Assembly (NCBI RefSeq): GCF_024171925.1
Contig: NZ_JAMTCO010000001.1
Location: 434,001-498,000, forward strand
Direction of reading: 5' to 3'
Length of the DNA: 64,000 nucleotides
Source of the DNA: Actinokineospora diospyrosa
GTDB taxonomy: Bacteria; Actinomycetota; Actinomycetes; Mycobacteriales; Pseudonocardiaceae
Shown: piece by piece, positions 43,881-52,828 of the stretch
How the letters are laid out: each line of letters starts with the position of its first letter
How positions within the stretch are numbered: the first letter of the stretch is position 1
Position numbers and translations under genes: made by a program
Notes under the pieces: generated by a model
The model's input: only the letters and a program-made list of their open reading frames with translations
Told to the model about the DNA's origin: nothing
Databases searched by the model: none

Positions 43881-44885
43881 TCACTCGCCAGACACCTGTG
43901 CGGCTAAGCCGTGGCGGCGGTCGCCGAGGACCCGGGTCGTGACCTCGGCCTCGGTGCGCGCGTCGAACGGCGCGCGCACGGTGTCTTCGCGGACGAGCTC
44001 GGCATTGATACCCGCCGCCGCTGTAACTCCAGCCGCCGCAGCGACAACCACGTGCGCGGCCAGATCGGCTGCATTGCCCGCGACCCACACCCCCGGCACG
44101 TCGGTGCGGCCAGCGGCGTCCGCGGCGAGGTGCCGACCCATGGGGTGTTCGACGGGGGAGAGGCCGAGTCCAGCCAGGAAACCCACACGCGCCACCATGC
44201 TCGGCGCCACGACGATCGTCTCCCTGGCGATCGAGGTGCCATCGGCCAACCGCACTCCGGTGATCTTGTCCTCACCGACCACCGCGACCACTTCACCGTC
44301 GACCACCCGAACGCCCCGCGCGGCGAGCTCTTGGCCCTGCTCGTCGGAGATCTCGACGCCGTTGCGGAAGAACACGAGGTCGGGTGTCCACTGTGTCCAC
44401 AGCAGGGCCTGGTGCACAGACATCGGCCCCGTGGCCACCACCCCGACCGCCCCGCCGCGAACCTCCCAACCGTGGCAATACGGGCAGTGCAAGACATCCC
44501 TACCCCAACGTTCGCGCATCCCCGGGATGTCCGGAAGCTGGTCCACCAACCCCGTCGCGACCAACAGCTTGCGGGCCCGAACCACCCCACCGCCCGCCAA
44601 CTCGGCCACGAAGCCACTCACCGTGCGCCTCATGGCCCGAACCTCCCCGGCGACCACTCGCCCCCCGTACCGCCGAACATCGGCCCGGCCCCGCTCAAGC
44701 AACTCCGCAGGCGCTATCCCATCCATACCAAGCAACCCATGCACCCCACCAGCAACCGCATTGCGCGGTTCCCCCGAATCAACCACCACCACATCCCGCC
44801 AAGCCCGCGCGAGTGTCAACGCCCCACTCAACCCGGCAGCACCACCGCCGACGACCAACACATCGCAGTCAAGAACCTCGGTCAC
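43881..44885 (-). CDS. Thioredoxin-reductase-like FAD/NAD(P)H oxidoreductase
   Basis: A 334-aa flavoprotein. The FAD Rossmann motif is VLVVGGGAAGLSGALTLARA, the redox pair HCPYCHGWE and the late FAD motif VWVAGNAADLAAHVV. This resembles the TrxB-like CxxC oxidoreductases of actinomycetes, including dithiol oxidases of the HlmI/GliT kind, but no thioredoxin or dithiol pathway is adjacent. GTG 44885 has GGAGGT upstream with a 7-nt spacer and fits the family's start better than an ATG 33 nt earlier. It converges on the beta-sandwich gene. Confidence 0.85.
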   Translation of the reverse strand: MTEVLDCDVLVVGGGAAGLSGALTLARAWRDVVVVDSGEPRNAVAGGVHGLLGMDGIAPAELLERGRADVRRYGGRVVAGEVRAMRRTVSGFVAELAGGGVVRARKLLVATGLVDQLPDIPGMRERWGRDVLHCPYCHGWEVRGGAVGVVATGPMSVHQALLWTQWTPDLVFFRNGVEISDEQGQELAARGVRVVDGEVVAVVGEDKITGVRLADGTSIARETIVVAPSMVARVGFLAGLGLSPVEHPMGRHLAADAAGRTDVPGVWVAGNAADLAAHVVVAAAAGVTAAAGINAELVREDTVRAPFDARTEAEVTTRVLGDRRHGLAAQVSGE

Positions 44886-44963
44886 CGTGACCACCTCCAC
44901 GACCACCATGCGCGCCAACCCGCCAACTCGGCAAAGTCTGTTGCTGTTTCGGCAAGCCTGCGG

Positions 44964-46232
44964 CTAGGGCGCGCACCCCGCCGCTCGGCTCAGCAACAGG
45001 TCGCGTTCGCGCTCGTTGTCGGTCAATCCAGCCGCCCGTTCGAACTCCACCCGGGCCTCGTCAGGTCGTTCGAGCTTGACCAGCAGGTCGGCCCGCACCG
45101 CGGGCAGCAGGTGGTAGCGAGCCAGCGAGTTCCCCGCGACCAGCGCGTCCACCAGCTCCAACGCCGCCGCGGGCCCGTCGGCCATGGACACCGCGACCGC
45201 GCGGTTCAGTTCGATCACGGGGGATGGCGCGACCTGGGCGAGCACGCCGTAGAGCGTGGCGATCCGGCCCCAGTCGGTCGAGTCGGCTGTACGGGCGCGG
45301 GCGTGGCAGGCGGCGATCGCGGCTTGCACGGTGTACTTCCCGGCGGCCCCGCCCAGCTCGACCGACCGGTCCAGCGCGGCCAGCCCGCGCTGGATCAGCA
45401 GCCGGTCCCAGCGGGCGCGGTCCTGCTCGAGCAGGGTGACGATCTCGCCGGACGCGTCGGTGCGGGTGGGCAGTCGGGATGCCTGCAGTTCCATCAGCGC
45501 GATCAGCCCGTGCGCCTCGGGTTCGGTCGGGACCAAGGCCGCCAGGACCCGACCCAGCCGCATCGCCTCCGCGCACAGCGCCGGGCGGACGAGATCGGGG
45601 CCCGCGGTGGCCGAGTAGCCCTCGTTGAACAGCAGGTAGACCACGCCGAGGACGGACGCCAGCCGGGGTGCGAGCTCCGCGCCGGTCGGCACCTCGAACG
45701 GCACCCGCGCGTCGGTGAGCGTCTTCTTGGCCCGGACGATGCGCTGGGCCATCGTCGTCGTGGGGACGAGGAACGCGCGGGCGATCTCCTCGGTGCGCAG
45801 CCCGGCCAGCATCTTCAGGGTCAGCGCGGCGCGGGCGGGCGGGGTGAGGACGGGGTGGCAGGTGGTGAACATCAGCCGCAGCACGTCGTCCTCGACGTGC
45901 TCCTCGACGTCGATCTCCGCGGTGGTCCTGATCGTGCGGCCGAGCTCGGCGACCTTGCGCTCCAGCCGGATCTCGCGCCGGAGGCCGTCGACCGCGCGGC
46001 GCTTGGCGACGGTCATGAGCCACGCGCCCGGGTTGTCCGGGATGCCGGACCCCGGCCACTGCTCCAGCGCCGCGACCAGCGCGTCCTGCGCCAGGTCCTC
46101 GGCCAGGCCGACCTCGCCGACCACCCGGGCCAGGCCCGCGATGAGCCGGGCCGCCTCGATCCGCCAGACCGCGTCGACCACCCGGTGGGCGGCGGGCATC
46201 TCGGCGGGCGGCACGCCCGGACTCAACCGCAC
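44964..46232 (-). CDS. ECF sigma factor of the ECF42 type with TPR-like C-terminus
   Basis: A 422-aa protein. Region 2 (VGLAEDLAQDALVAALEQWP, then PGAWLMTVAKRRAVDGLR) and region 4 (LRTEEIARAFLVPTTTMAQR) are followed by a ~230-residue helical extension with the family's NEGYSA motif (VVYLLFNEGYSA). Sigma factors of this group are linked to a DGPF/YCII protein, which is encoded just upstream here. The start may be GTG 46232 or ATG 46199; neither has a good Shine-Dalgarno sequence. Target genes are unknown. Confidence 0.9.
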   Translation of the reverse strand: MRLSPGVPPAEMPAAHRVVDAVWRIEAARLIAGLARVVGEVGLAEDLAQDALVAALEQWPGSGIPDNPGAWLMTVAKRRAVDGLRREIRLERKVAELGRTIRTTAEIDVEEHVEDDVLRLMFTTCHPVLTPPARAALTLKMLAGLRTEEIARAFLVPTTTMAQRIVRAKKTLTDARVPFEVPTGAELAPRLASVLGVVYLLFNEGYSATAGPDLVRPALCAEAMRLGRVLAALVPTEPEAHGLIALMELQASRLPTRTDASGEIVTLLEQDRARWDRLLIQRGLAALDRSVELGGAAGKYTVQAAIAACHARARTADSTDWGRIATLYGVLAQVAPSPVIELNRAVAVSMADGPAAALELVDALVAGNSLARYHLLPAVRADLLVKLERPDEARVEFERAAGLTDNERERDLLLSRAAGCAP

Positions 46233-46282
46233 CGGGCGGGCGCACGCAACCGGCGCGCGCCCGAACCGGGACCGGACCGACG

Positions 46283-46741
46283 TCAGCTCCCGTCCCGCTC
46301 AGCGCGCCACCGGGCCGCGTCCGCCTGCCCCCGCTCGCCCACCCCGTCGACGAACGCGCTCACCTCGGGCGTGGCGACCTCGGCGAAGTCCTCAGCCGTG
46401 AAGATCCGCCGGATCTCAACCTCGCCCACCTGCCCGTCGGCCACGTTGGGCGCCCGCTTGACCCACTCGATGGCCTCCTCCAGGGACGCCACCTCCAGGA
46501 TCGAGTACCCCGCGATCAGCTCTTTCGTCTCCGCGAACGGCCCGTCCACCACCGTCCGGTCGTCGCCGTCGAAGTGGACCCGGGCACCCCGCGAACTCGG
46601 GTGCAGCCCGTCGGCGGAGAGCAGAACACCGGCCTTCACCAGCTCCTCGTTGTACCGCCCCATCGCCACCATCGCCTCGGTACTGGGCAACACCCCGGCC
46701 TCGGACTCCGCCGTCGCCTTCCCGATCACCATGAACCGCAC
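46283..46741 (-). CDS. YCII/DGPF-domain protein, partner of the ECF sigma factor
   Basis: A 152-aa protein with the YCII-like fold. It opens VRFMVIGKATAESEAG and contains VDGPFAETKELIAGY, the DGPF motif that names the family, and SLEEAIEWVKRAP. Proteins of this family are encoded next to ECF42-type sigma factors and are thought to modulate or be controlled by them. GTG 46741 has GGAGGT upstream with an 8-nt spacer. It is 50 bp before the sigma factor gene. Confidence 0.88.
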   Translation of the reverse strand: MRFMVIGKATAESEAGVLPSTEAMVAMGRYNEELVKAGVLLSADGLHPSSRGARVHFDGDDRTVVDGPFAETKELIAGYSILEVASLEEAIEWVKRAPNVADGQVGEVEIRRIFTAEDFAEVATPEVSAFVDGVGERGQADAARWRAERDGS

Positions 46742-46903
46742 CCGCAGCCACCTCCGCAACACCCGGAGCCCCAGGCCATCCACCCGGTCCCAACCCCGAT
46801 CCGCCAGAGCGTCGAACGGGCCACCCCGGTTTCGACATCGGCTCCCAAGATTTTCCGCACGACTTTGGGAACCCGACTATTCGGACGCGGGGAGGCGACC
46901 GTC

Positions 46904-49780
46904 CTAACGAGCCGGGGCGTGCACGCTGAGAGCGACCCGGTCGTCACTGCCGGTCTTGGTGATGAGGCTGGCGACGTGCTTCTCGACGGTACGCGGCGAG
47001 ATGTGCAGGCGGGCCGCGATGGCTTTGTTGCTCATGCGGTCCGCGAGCAGCACCAGCACCTCGAACTCCCGCACCGTGACCCCCGCCATGCGCAACGCGC
47101 GCGGAACCTGCTCATTGCCGGTGCGGCGCTGGGAAATGGTGGCACCGAGACGGCGGAGAATCGCACGACAGGCAGAGGCAACAGGGATGATGCCCGCCGT
47201 GTGGAAGTAGTCGTCGGCGGCGCGCAGCCAGGAGATCGGGGCACCCCACCCCGCGGCGTGGGCTTCGTCGGCCACGAGGCGCAGACCGAGGTGGCGGGCG
47301 AGGGGATAGGGCGCGGCTGCCGCCAAGGCGGCCTCGCACTTGGCATTGGCCTCGGTGAGGTGGCCGTCACGGCCGAGCAGGACCGCCTGTGCCAATAGGA
47401 CGAACTGTCGGTTCCACCGCATGGTGCTGGGGGAGGCGGATTCGGCGATGTGCGGCGCGCCTGTCCGCCCGGCTAAGACACCCAGCAGGAGAGCCAGACC
47501 GTACCTCCCCGAGAGGTGGAACGTGGTGGGGTTCTCGGCTTCGTAGGCAGCCGCCTTGGCGAGTTCGGTCTCGGCGAGGTCGCGATTTTCTTCCAGTAGC
47601 GCGCAGAACGCGCGAGCGAGGCCCAAACACAGTGGTAACTCAGGCAAACCGCCACGGGAGTGCTCGGCCAGCGCGTCGATGGCCTCGTCCATCTCGTTAC
47701 GCTTGCCTTGGTGGGCAAACAGAGTCGCCTTCGTCATCAGGACGTAGCCGACCAGACTGCCCAGTTTCAGTTGCGCCACCGCGTTCGACACCGGTTCCAG
47801 CTTCCGCGCGGCGGTCGCGTACTCGCCGCACAGCACGTGTTGCAGCACCTCGATGGCGTCCACGTTGTACGCCAACGTGATCGCCCCCACGCGCAGCGCC
47901 TCCTCTCGCGCGAGGTCGAGGCTCTCGGTGCTGCCCAGGCGCAGCCAGTCGTTGCCCGCGGCCCGAACCAGCGCGTAGATGCGCTGGATCGGGATGTTCT
48001 CCCGTTCGGCGAGGGCCAAGGCGTGGTCGAAGCACCGGTCTGCCTCTTCGAGGTCCGCCTCGCGCGCGATCACGCCCAACATCTGCCACGCCTCACAGGC
48101 GACCGCGGCGACACCCGCGCGGTCAGCGGCGTCGGCGGCGCGGCGGGCGAGGACCGCGGCCGCCGCGACCCGATCCGGCGACGGGGTGTTGAGCGTGAGG
48201 TAGGCGTCGATCACATCGATCGGGGCGGTGTGCTCGTCGGCCGCGTCCGGCCCCAACAACGCGCGGGCATCACGGATCTGTGCCCCGCATTCGGGCCACC
48301 GTCCCCCGAGGCAGGCGACCCGAGCGGCACGGGCGTGCAGGGAGGCCCGTCTCGTGGCGGACAGCGTGGTCAGCTCGGCGATGGATTCGCCCAGCTGCAA
48401 CGCGCGTTCGAAGTGGCCTGCCTCGGACAGGGCTGGTAGCAACGCGTCCAGCACGTCCGCCCGCGTCTCGGCTGACGTCGCCAGCAGGTACGCCTGGTCC
48501 AGCAAGTGGACGGCGGAGTCGGCGGCACCGGCGTGCATCGCGCGCTTGCCCGCCTCGGCGAACAGCGGTCCCGCCTGCTCGGGTAGACCCGCCTCGGTGA
48601 GCAGCGAGGCCGCCATCGGGCACCAGTCACCGGGCAGGCCGGGCATGAGGGCGGTGATCGCCGACGCGGCGCGCCTGGCCAAGTCGGACCGCTTCAGGGG
48701 TCCCAGTGCGGTGCGCAACGCCTCGGCCGTCAGCGGATGGCGGAAGGCGTACCAGTCGGGGGCGGGCTCGTCGGGCGTGACGAGCCGGGAGGCGACGCCC
48801 GCGTGCAGGTGGCGCACCAAGTCGCGGTCGTCCATCGTGGTCACGGCGCGGACCACGTTCAACGGGAAGCGGTGCCCGAGCACGGCCGCCACGGACAGCA
48901 GTTCGCGCCCTTGCGGCCCGAGCCGGTCGGCGCGCGCCACGATGCTGGACACCACCGCCTCGGGGACCTCGACGCGCAGTTCGCCGTTGACGTGCCAGCC
49001 GTCCGGCCCGGAGACGAGCAACCCGGTGGACACCAGGCCGTGCAGCATCTCCTCGACCACGAAGGGATTTCCCGCGCTGTCGGCCCACAGCCGCTCGACG
49101 GCCGCGGCGGGAACCTCGGCGGTGTCGAGGTGGCCCGCGGCGAGTAGCCCCACCTCCGAACGGTCCAACGGCTCCAACTCCAGCAGCACCCCGGCCCCGT
49201 GCCGGACGAGGCGGCGGGCGACCTCGAGCGCGGTGCCCGGGTCGGGGCGGATCGTCGCGAGGACCAGCACCGACTGGTCGGCGAGGTTGTCGACCAGGTA
49301 CTCGACCACGGCCAGGGTCTCGGGGTCGGCCTCGTGCAGGTCCTCCAGCACCACCAGGCACGGCTGGGTCCTGCCGACCAGCGACAGCAACCGCAGCACG
49401 GCCTCGGCGAGCACGACCAGCGACTCGGTGGTCTGCCTGAGGTCGGCCCACTCCGGCACGAGCCTGCCGAGCACTTGCCGGTAGGGGCCCAGTTCCCCGG
49501 CGACGGCGATGTCGCCCCCGCGCAACAGCGACAGCAGCGCCTCGGCGATCGGCCGGAACGGCACCATCGGTCCGACGGGTGTGCCACGACCGCGCAGCAC
49601 GCGCATGCCCCGCTCGAACGCCACCCCGGCGGTGTGCCGGGCGAGGCGGGATTTGCCGATTCCCGCCTCGCCCGCGATGAACACGCCCAGCCCGCGACCC
49701 CCGCCGGTGTTGTCCAGCGCCCGCCCGAGCGCTACGACCTCCTGGACACGTCCGATCATCGGAGGCACGCCAGTCTGCAT
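46904..49780 (-). CDS. LAL-type LuxR-family regulator next to the lanthipeptide genes
   Basis: A 958-aa regulator: N-terminal STAND ATPase (Walker A GEAGIGKSRLARH, Walker B CLVVLEDLHEADPE), a long TPR-like middle (about 380-880), and a complete C-terminal LuxR HTH (VTVREFEVLVLLADRMSNKA and onward). It is the third gene on the minus strand after LanM and the precursor, 42 bp downstream of the precursor stop, and so is the likely pathway regulator. The start codon is directly abutted by a 10-bp inverted repeat (49781-49804) with no Shine-Dalgarno sequence between, so translation initiation may be controlled by that hairpin. Confidence 0.9.
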   Translation of the reverse strand: MQTGVPPMIGRVQEVVALGRALDNTGGGRGLGVFIAGEAGIGKSRLARHTAGVAFERGMRVLRGRGTPVGPMVPFRPIAEALLSLLRGGDIAVAGELGPYRQVLGRLVPEWADLRQTTESLVVLAEAVLRLLSLVGRTQPCLVVLEDLHEADPETLAVVEYLVDNLADQSVLVLATIRPDPGTALEVARRLVRHGAGVLLELEPLDRSEVGLLAAGHLDTAEVPAAAVERLWADSAGNPFVVEEMLHGLVSTGLLVSGPDGWHVNGELRVEVPEAVVSSIVARADRLGPQGRELLSVAAVLGHRFPLNVVRAVTTMDDRDLVRHLHAGVASRLVTPDEPAPDWYAFRHPLTAEALRTALGPLKRSDLARRAASAITALMPGLPGDWCPMAASLLTEAGLPEQAGPLFAEAGKRAMHAGAADSAVHLLDQAYLLATSAETRADVLDALLPALSEAGHFERALQLGESIAELTTLSATRRASLHARAARVACLGGRWPECGAQIRDARALLGPDAADEHTAPIDVIDAYLTLNTPSPDRVAAAAVLARRAADAADRAGVAAVACEAWQMLGVIAREADLEEADRCFDHALALAERENIPIQRIYALVRAAGNDWLRLGSTESLDLAREEALRVGAITLAYNVDAIEVLQHVLCGEYATAARKLEPVSNAVAQLKLGSLVGYVLMTKATLFAHQGKRNEMDEAIDALAEHSRGGLPELPLCLGLARAFCALLEENRDLAETELAKAAAYEAENPTTFHLSGRYGLALLLGVLAGRTGAPHIAESASPSTMRWNRQFVLLAQAVLLGRDGHLTEANAKCEAALAAAAPYPLARHLGLRLVADEAHAAGWGAPISWLRAADDYFHTAGIIPVASACRAILRRLGATISQRRTGNEQVPRALRMAGVTVREFEVLVLLADRMSNKAIAARLHISPRTVEKHVASLITKTGSDDRVALSVHAPAR

Positions 49781-49804
49781 GATCGCCGACCCTAGTCGGC
49801 GATC
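49781..49804 (-). promoter_or_regulatory. Hairpin abutting the LAL start codon, behind the lanthipeptide precursor gene
   Basis: GATCGCCGAC-CCTA-GTCGGCGATC (plus-strand reading): perfect 10-bp arms and a 4-nt loop. It lies between the precursor stop (49823) and the regulator ATG (49780). It could attenuate transcription into the regulator, occlude its ribosome access, or be an operator. Confidence 0.55.
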
Positions 49805-49822
49805 GATGCGGTGAAAACCCGG

Positions 49823-50026
49823 TCAGGCTATCGTCTGCGACACCGTGGCCGAGGTTTCGTTGCCGAGCAGCCAGGTCGTGGCGATGGTGACCGGTAGCCC
49901 GGCCAGCGCGCACATCCTCGCCGTCACCCGGGACAACGCCGGTAGACCCAGCTCACCCACCGGGTTCTCGGTGTCGCCCGCGTCGTCGATCCCGTTCAGC
50001 GCGCGGTCATCCGGTACTCGGTTCAT
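49823..50026 (-). CDS. Putative class II lanthipeptide precursor
   Basis: A 67-aa peptide whose ATG overlaps the LanM stop codon (ATGA). Residues 1-30 are acidic (DDRALNGIDDAGDTENPVGE), as in LanM leader peptides. The C-terminal part, from about 32 on, has nine Thr (one the penultimate residue) and Ser residues but only one Cys (Cys39 in TARMCALAGLP), and ends TSATVSQTIA. There is no GG or GA cleavage motif and no protease/transporter gene nearby. If it is the substrate, at most one (methyl)lanthionine can form, and many residues would stay dehydrated. The identity rests on size, position and coupling to LanM rather than on homology. Confidence 0.6.
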   Translation of the reverse strand: MNRVPDDRALNGIDDAGDTENPVGELGLPALSRVTARMCALAGLPVTIATTWLLGNETSATVSQTIA

Positions 50027-52770
50027 TCCCACCCATCTTCCCCTCTTCTTCGGTTCCACCGACTCCGTTCGGCCGATGGCGCGAGGGACAGCACGGACGG
50101 AACGCCAAAACCCAGGCGCAGCAGTCCGTATCCGATCCCCGCGAGTCCGGTCAGCAGTCCCGGTGAGGGCACCCCGCCGGGTGTGCCGCACCGCGGACCG
50201 CGTTGGTCCAGTGTGCCCAGCAGCAGTCCCGTCCGCCGGGTCAACAGCGATCGCGCGTCGTCACGCCCACGCTCGGCTAGAAGTACCAGTGCTTCTAGCA
50301 CACCCAGCTCGCCGTGGCACAAGCTCATGTCCCGCAACGGTTCCGGCCCGGGAAGCCTGTCCGCGCCCGCCAGCACCATACCGGCCACCCCGGAGCACCA
50401 GCCCATATCCACGCCCACTGCGCCGCGCGCGGGTATCCCCAGCGCCCAATCGGCCCCCGCCACCCCTCGGGCGAATCCGCCTTCGGACAAGGGAATCCGG
50501 CTGAGCTGATCGGTGTACCGCTCCGCCAATCGGGCGGCCTCGGTCGACCCGGTCTCCGCGTGCACCGAGCGCATCGCGACCGCGGCGCCCGCGATCCCGT
50601 CGACTACGGCGAACTCCGCACAATCGGGCATAAGCGACACTGTGCCGTCGACGAGGTTCGTGTCCATGTCCAGCAGCGAGGCCATTCTGGCCAGGGCGTA
50701 AGCGATTCCACCGAGACCGTGGAAGCCGCCGGGGCCCACCGCGCGCACCAGGTCAGGCGCGGCGGCGAAAGACCGGAGCAGACCTGAGATCGGCCGCAGT
50801 GCCGCGTGGGCAGCATCGAGGTAGCGGGTACCACCGGTCAGTTCGCCCAATTGGGCCAAGAACAGCGCGACACCGGTGTATCCAGTGGAGAATCCCGCGC
50901 CGAGGGACATGACCGCCCAGTACCGGTCGTCGACCAGTTCGAGGCCCATCCAGTTCGTCCGATCGGGGCCCACGCTGGCGTGCGCGAGGATCATGTCGCC
51001 GATGCCGCACGCCGCGGTGAGCAGCCTCTGCTGGTCGGGCGGCACGACAGTGTTCGCGCAGTGCCGCCTCTCGTCGCCGCTGTGGCGAACCGGACCCGAT
51101 CTGCTGCCGAGGGCCGCGCGGATCACCCACCGCTGGTCGCACCGGTCGATGTCGCCCATCGCCGCGATCTTGGTGCGCACCGCGGTGAGCCCGTCGTGCG
51201 GCAACAGGTCCGGCAGGCGCTCACCCGTGCTGGTCCACAGGTCGCGGGACCCCGGCCGGGTGGTGAACAGCGGGATGTCACCGGCCCACAGTTCGCGCGT
51301 CTCGTGCCGCACCAATGCGCGCAACAGCGGGTGGTCCTGGGATAGATCGTCTAGGGTGCTGAAGAAGCGGTCGCGGTCGGCGGGATCGCGCAGCACCTCA
51401 GGATGGGTGGACTCGTCCAACAGCGTGGCGTACAGCCGGGTCGGTCGAGCGATGACCCTGGTCTCGTCGTCCGTGCACGCGCCGATGAGATCGAGCAATT
51501 CGTCGCGGTGCAAGGCGATCGCGTCGTAGGCGAGGTCGAACCCCGCTAGCAGGGCGACTTCGTGGTCGGTCGGTTCAACGGCCTTCCCGTCGAACACCGG
51601 CCGGTTGTGCCTTCCCGCCGCTGTGCCGGGGACGCGAGCCAGTCGCATCCGATCGGTCCCGGCGTCGACCCAGCTGACGACGTCCACGGGAAGTGGGGCA
51701 CCGTCGTCGCCACCAACACCGGAGATGTCGACGGCTCCGTTGTCGCCGAGCATCACCAGTGGCAGCAAAGCCGTGCGCTGCACCGAACGCGCCAGCGCGA
51801 GGTTGGCCGGGTCGTCGGTGATCGGCAAAGTGGGGTGGAACAGGGTTTCGACGTCCACGAGCACCGGTTGATCGCCGCACGCGATCAGGTTCTCGCAGTG
51901 CATGTCAGTGCCGTCTAGGGCGTATACCAACGCCAGCAGCGCGCCGAGCCTGCGGTAGAAGGCGTTCACCGCGGCCACATCGGCGCAAGGGGTGGGCGCG
52001 ACGAACTCCAGCCACCCATAGCCGTCGCGCGGCAGTAAACGCAGTGAGCGCAGAGTGATCGACGTGCGTTCGCTCAACCAGGCGAGCTGGTCGTTGAAGT
52101 GCGCGTGCAGGGTGATGGGCCGCGGTCGATAGACCAAACGCCGACCATCGGCGAACCGCAGGACCGACACCGAGCGCCCGCCCCGATGGGCGTCACCCTG
52201 CCCGGTCTCGATGGCCACCGGGTCACCGGGATCGACCCCGTCGAACAACGTCTCGGTGATCAGCGCGCGGTCAGCGGCGAACCGGTCGGCCAACTCACGT
52301 CCGCTGTCGGTGCTCTGCTGCGCCGCTTGGACCAGCAGCTGCGCCAGAACCGGATAGCGCGCGAACAGGTCGTCGCGGTCGAGTGTGCGGCAGAAGTACG
52401 CGAAGCGCTCCTGCGGGGTGTCACCGCGCAACGCGTTGCGGCCCCGAGCTCGGCCGAGCTCGAGGACGAGGGTGCGCACCGCGATCCGGACGTGCCCGGT
52501 GTCGATGCCGACGGATTCCCCGAGCGCTACTTGCCAACCCTGGCCCGGGACGGTTGCTGTCACCCGAACAACATGCTGGGGCAGACCAGGTCGCGCATGG
52601 GTAACCGGTACCCATCTTTGCCTGCCCGGGGCGGCCGGGAAACTGGGGGCGCGGCACCCGTGCGCGCGAACCCCCGCCTCGATGAATCTCTTGCAGACGA
52701 ACGGTGGCGTTGTCCGTCGGACCGCTGTTCGGTCGCCACTGCGGCCTGATCCGCCACCGATTCCCCACAT
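50023..52770 (-). CDS. lanM: Class II lanthipeptide synthetase LanM
   Basis: A bifunctional dehydratase/cyclase of about 915 aa. The dehydratase half has DAHRGGRSVSVLRF, LVYRPRP (usually KPR), YGWLEFV, DGTDMHCENLIACG and VLVDVETLFHP. The cyclase half has the zinc ligands: Cys in DMGWCSGVAG and Cys-His in LCHGELG. The enzyme phosphorylates and dehydrates Ser/Thr of the precursor, then adds Cys thiols. The start is uncertain: ATG 52770 lacks a clear Shine-Dalgarno sequence, a GTG at 52563 is possible, and the N-terminal ~130 residues normal for LanM before the TLVLEL block are short or unlike the family. An open frame up to 52953 is antisense to the lectin signal peptide and was not used. Confidence 0.88.
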   Translation of the reverse strand: MWGIGGGSGRSGDRTAVRRTTPPFVCKRFIEAGVRAHGCRAPSFPAAPGRQRWVPVTHARPGLPQHVVRVTATVPGQGWQVALGESVGIDTGHVRIAVRTLVLELGRARGRNALRGDTPQERFAYFCRTLDRDDLFARYPVLAQLLVQAAQQSTDSGRELADRFAADRALITETLFDGVDPGDPVAIETGQGDAHRGGRSVSVLRFADGRRLVYRPRPITLHAHFNDQLAWLSERTSITLRSLRLLPRDGYGWLEFVAPTPCADVAAVNAFYRRLGALLALVYALDGTDMHCENLIACGDQPVLVDVETLFHPTLPITDDPANLALARSVQRTALLPLVMLGDNGAVDISGVGGDDGAPLPVDVVSWVDAGTDRMRLARVPGTAAGRHNRPVFDGKAVEPTDHEVALLAGFDLAYDAIALHRDELLDLIGACTDDETRVIARPTRLYATLLDESTHPEVLRDPADRDRFFSTLDDLSQDHPLLRALVRHETRELWAGDIPLFTTRPGSRDLWTSTGERLPDLLPHDGLTAVRTKIAAMGDIDRCDQRWVIRAALGSRSGPVRHSGDERRHCANTVVPPDQQRLLTAACGIGDMILAHASVGPDRTNWMGLELVDDRYWAVMSLGAGFSTGYTGVALFLAQLGELTGGTRYLDAAHAALRPISGLLRSFAAAPDLVRAVGPGGFHGLGGIAYALARMASLLDMDTNLVDGTVSLMPDCAEFAVVDGIAGAAVAMRSVHAETGSTEAARLAERYTDQLSRIPLSEGGFARGVAGADWALGIPARGAVGVDMGWCSGVAGMVLAGADRLPGPEPLRDMSLCHGELGVLEALVLLAERGRDDARSLLTRRTGLLLGTLDQRGPRCGTPGGVPSPGLLTGLAGIGYGLLRLGFGVPSVLSLAPSAERSRWNRRRGEDGWE

Positions 52771-52828
52771 CCCGGCAGGACGTCTCGACCCGTGGTCGAC
52801 GGCCGGGTTTCCCAAGAGAAGGAGTTCC

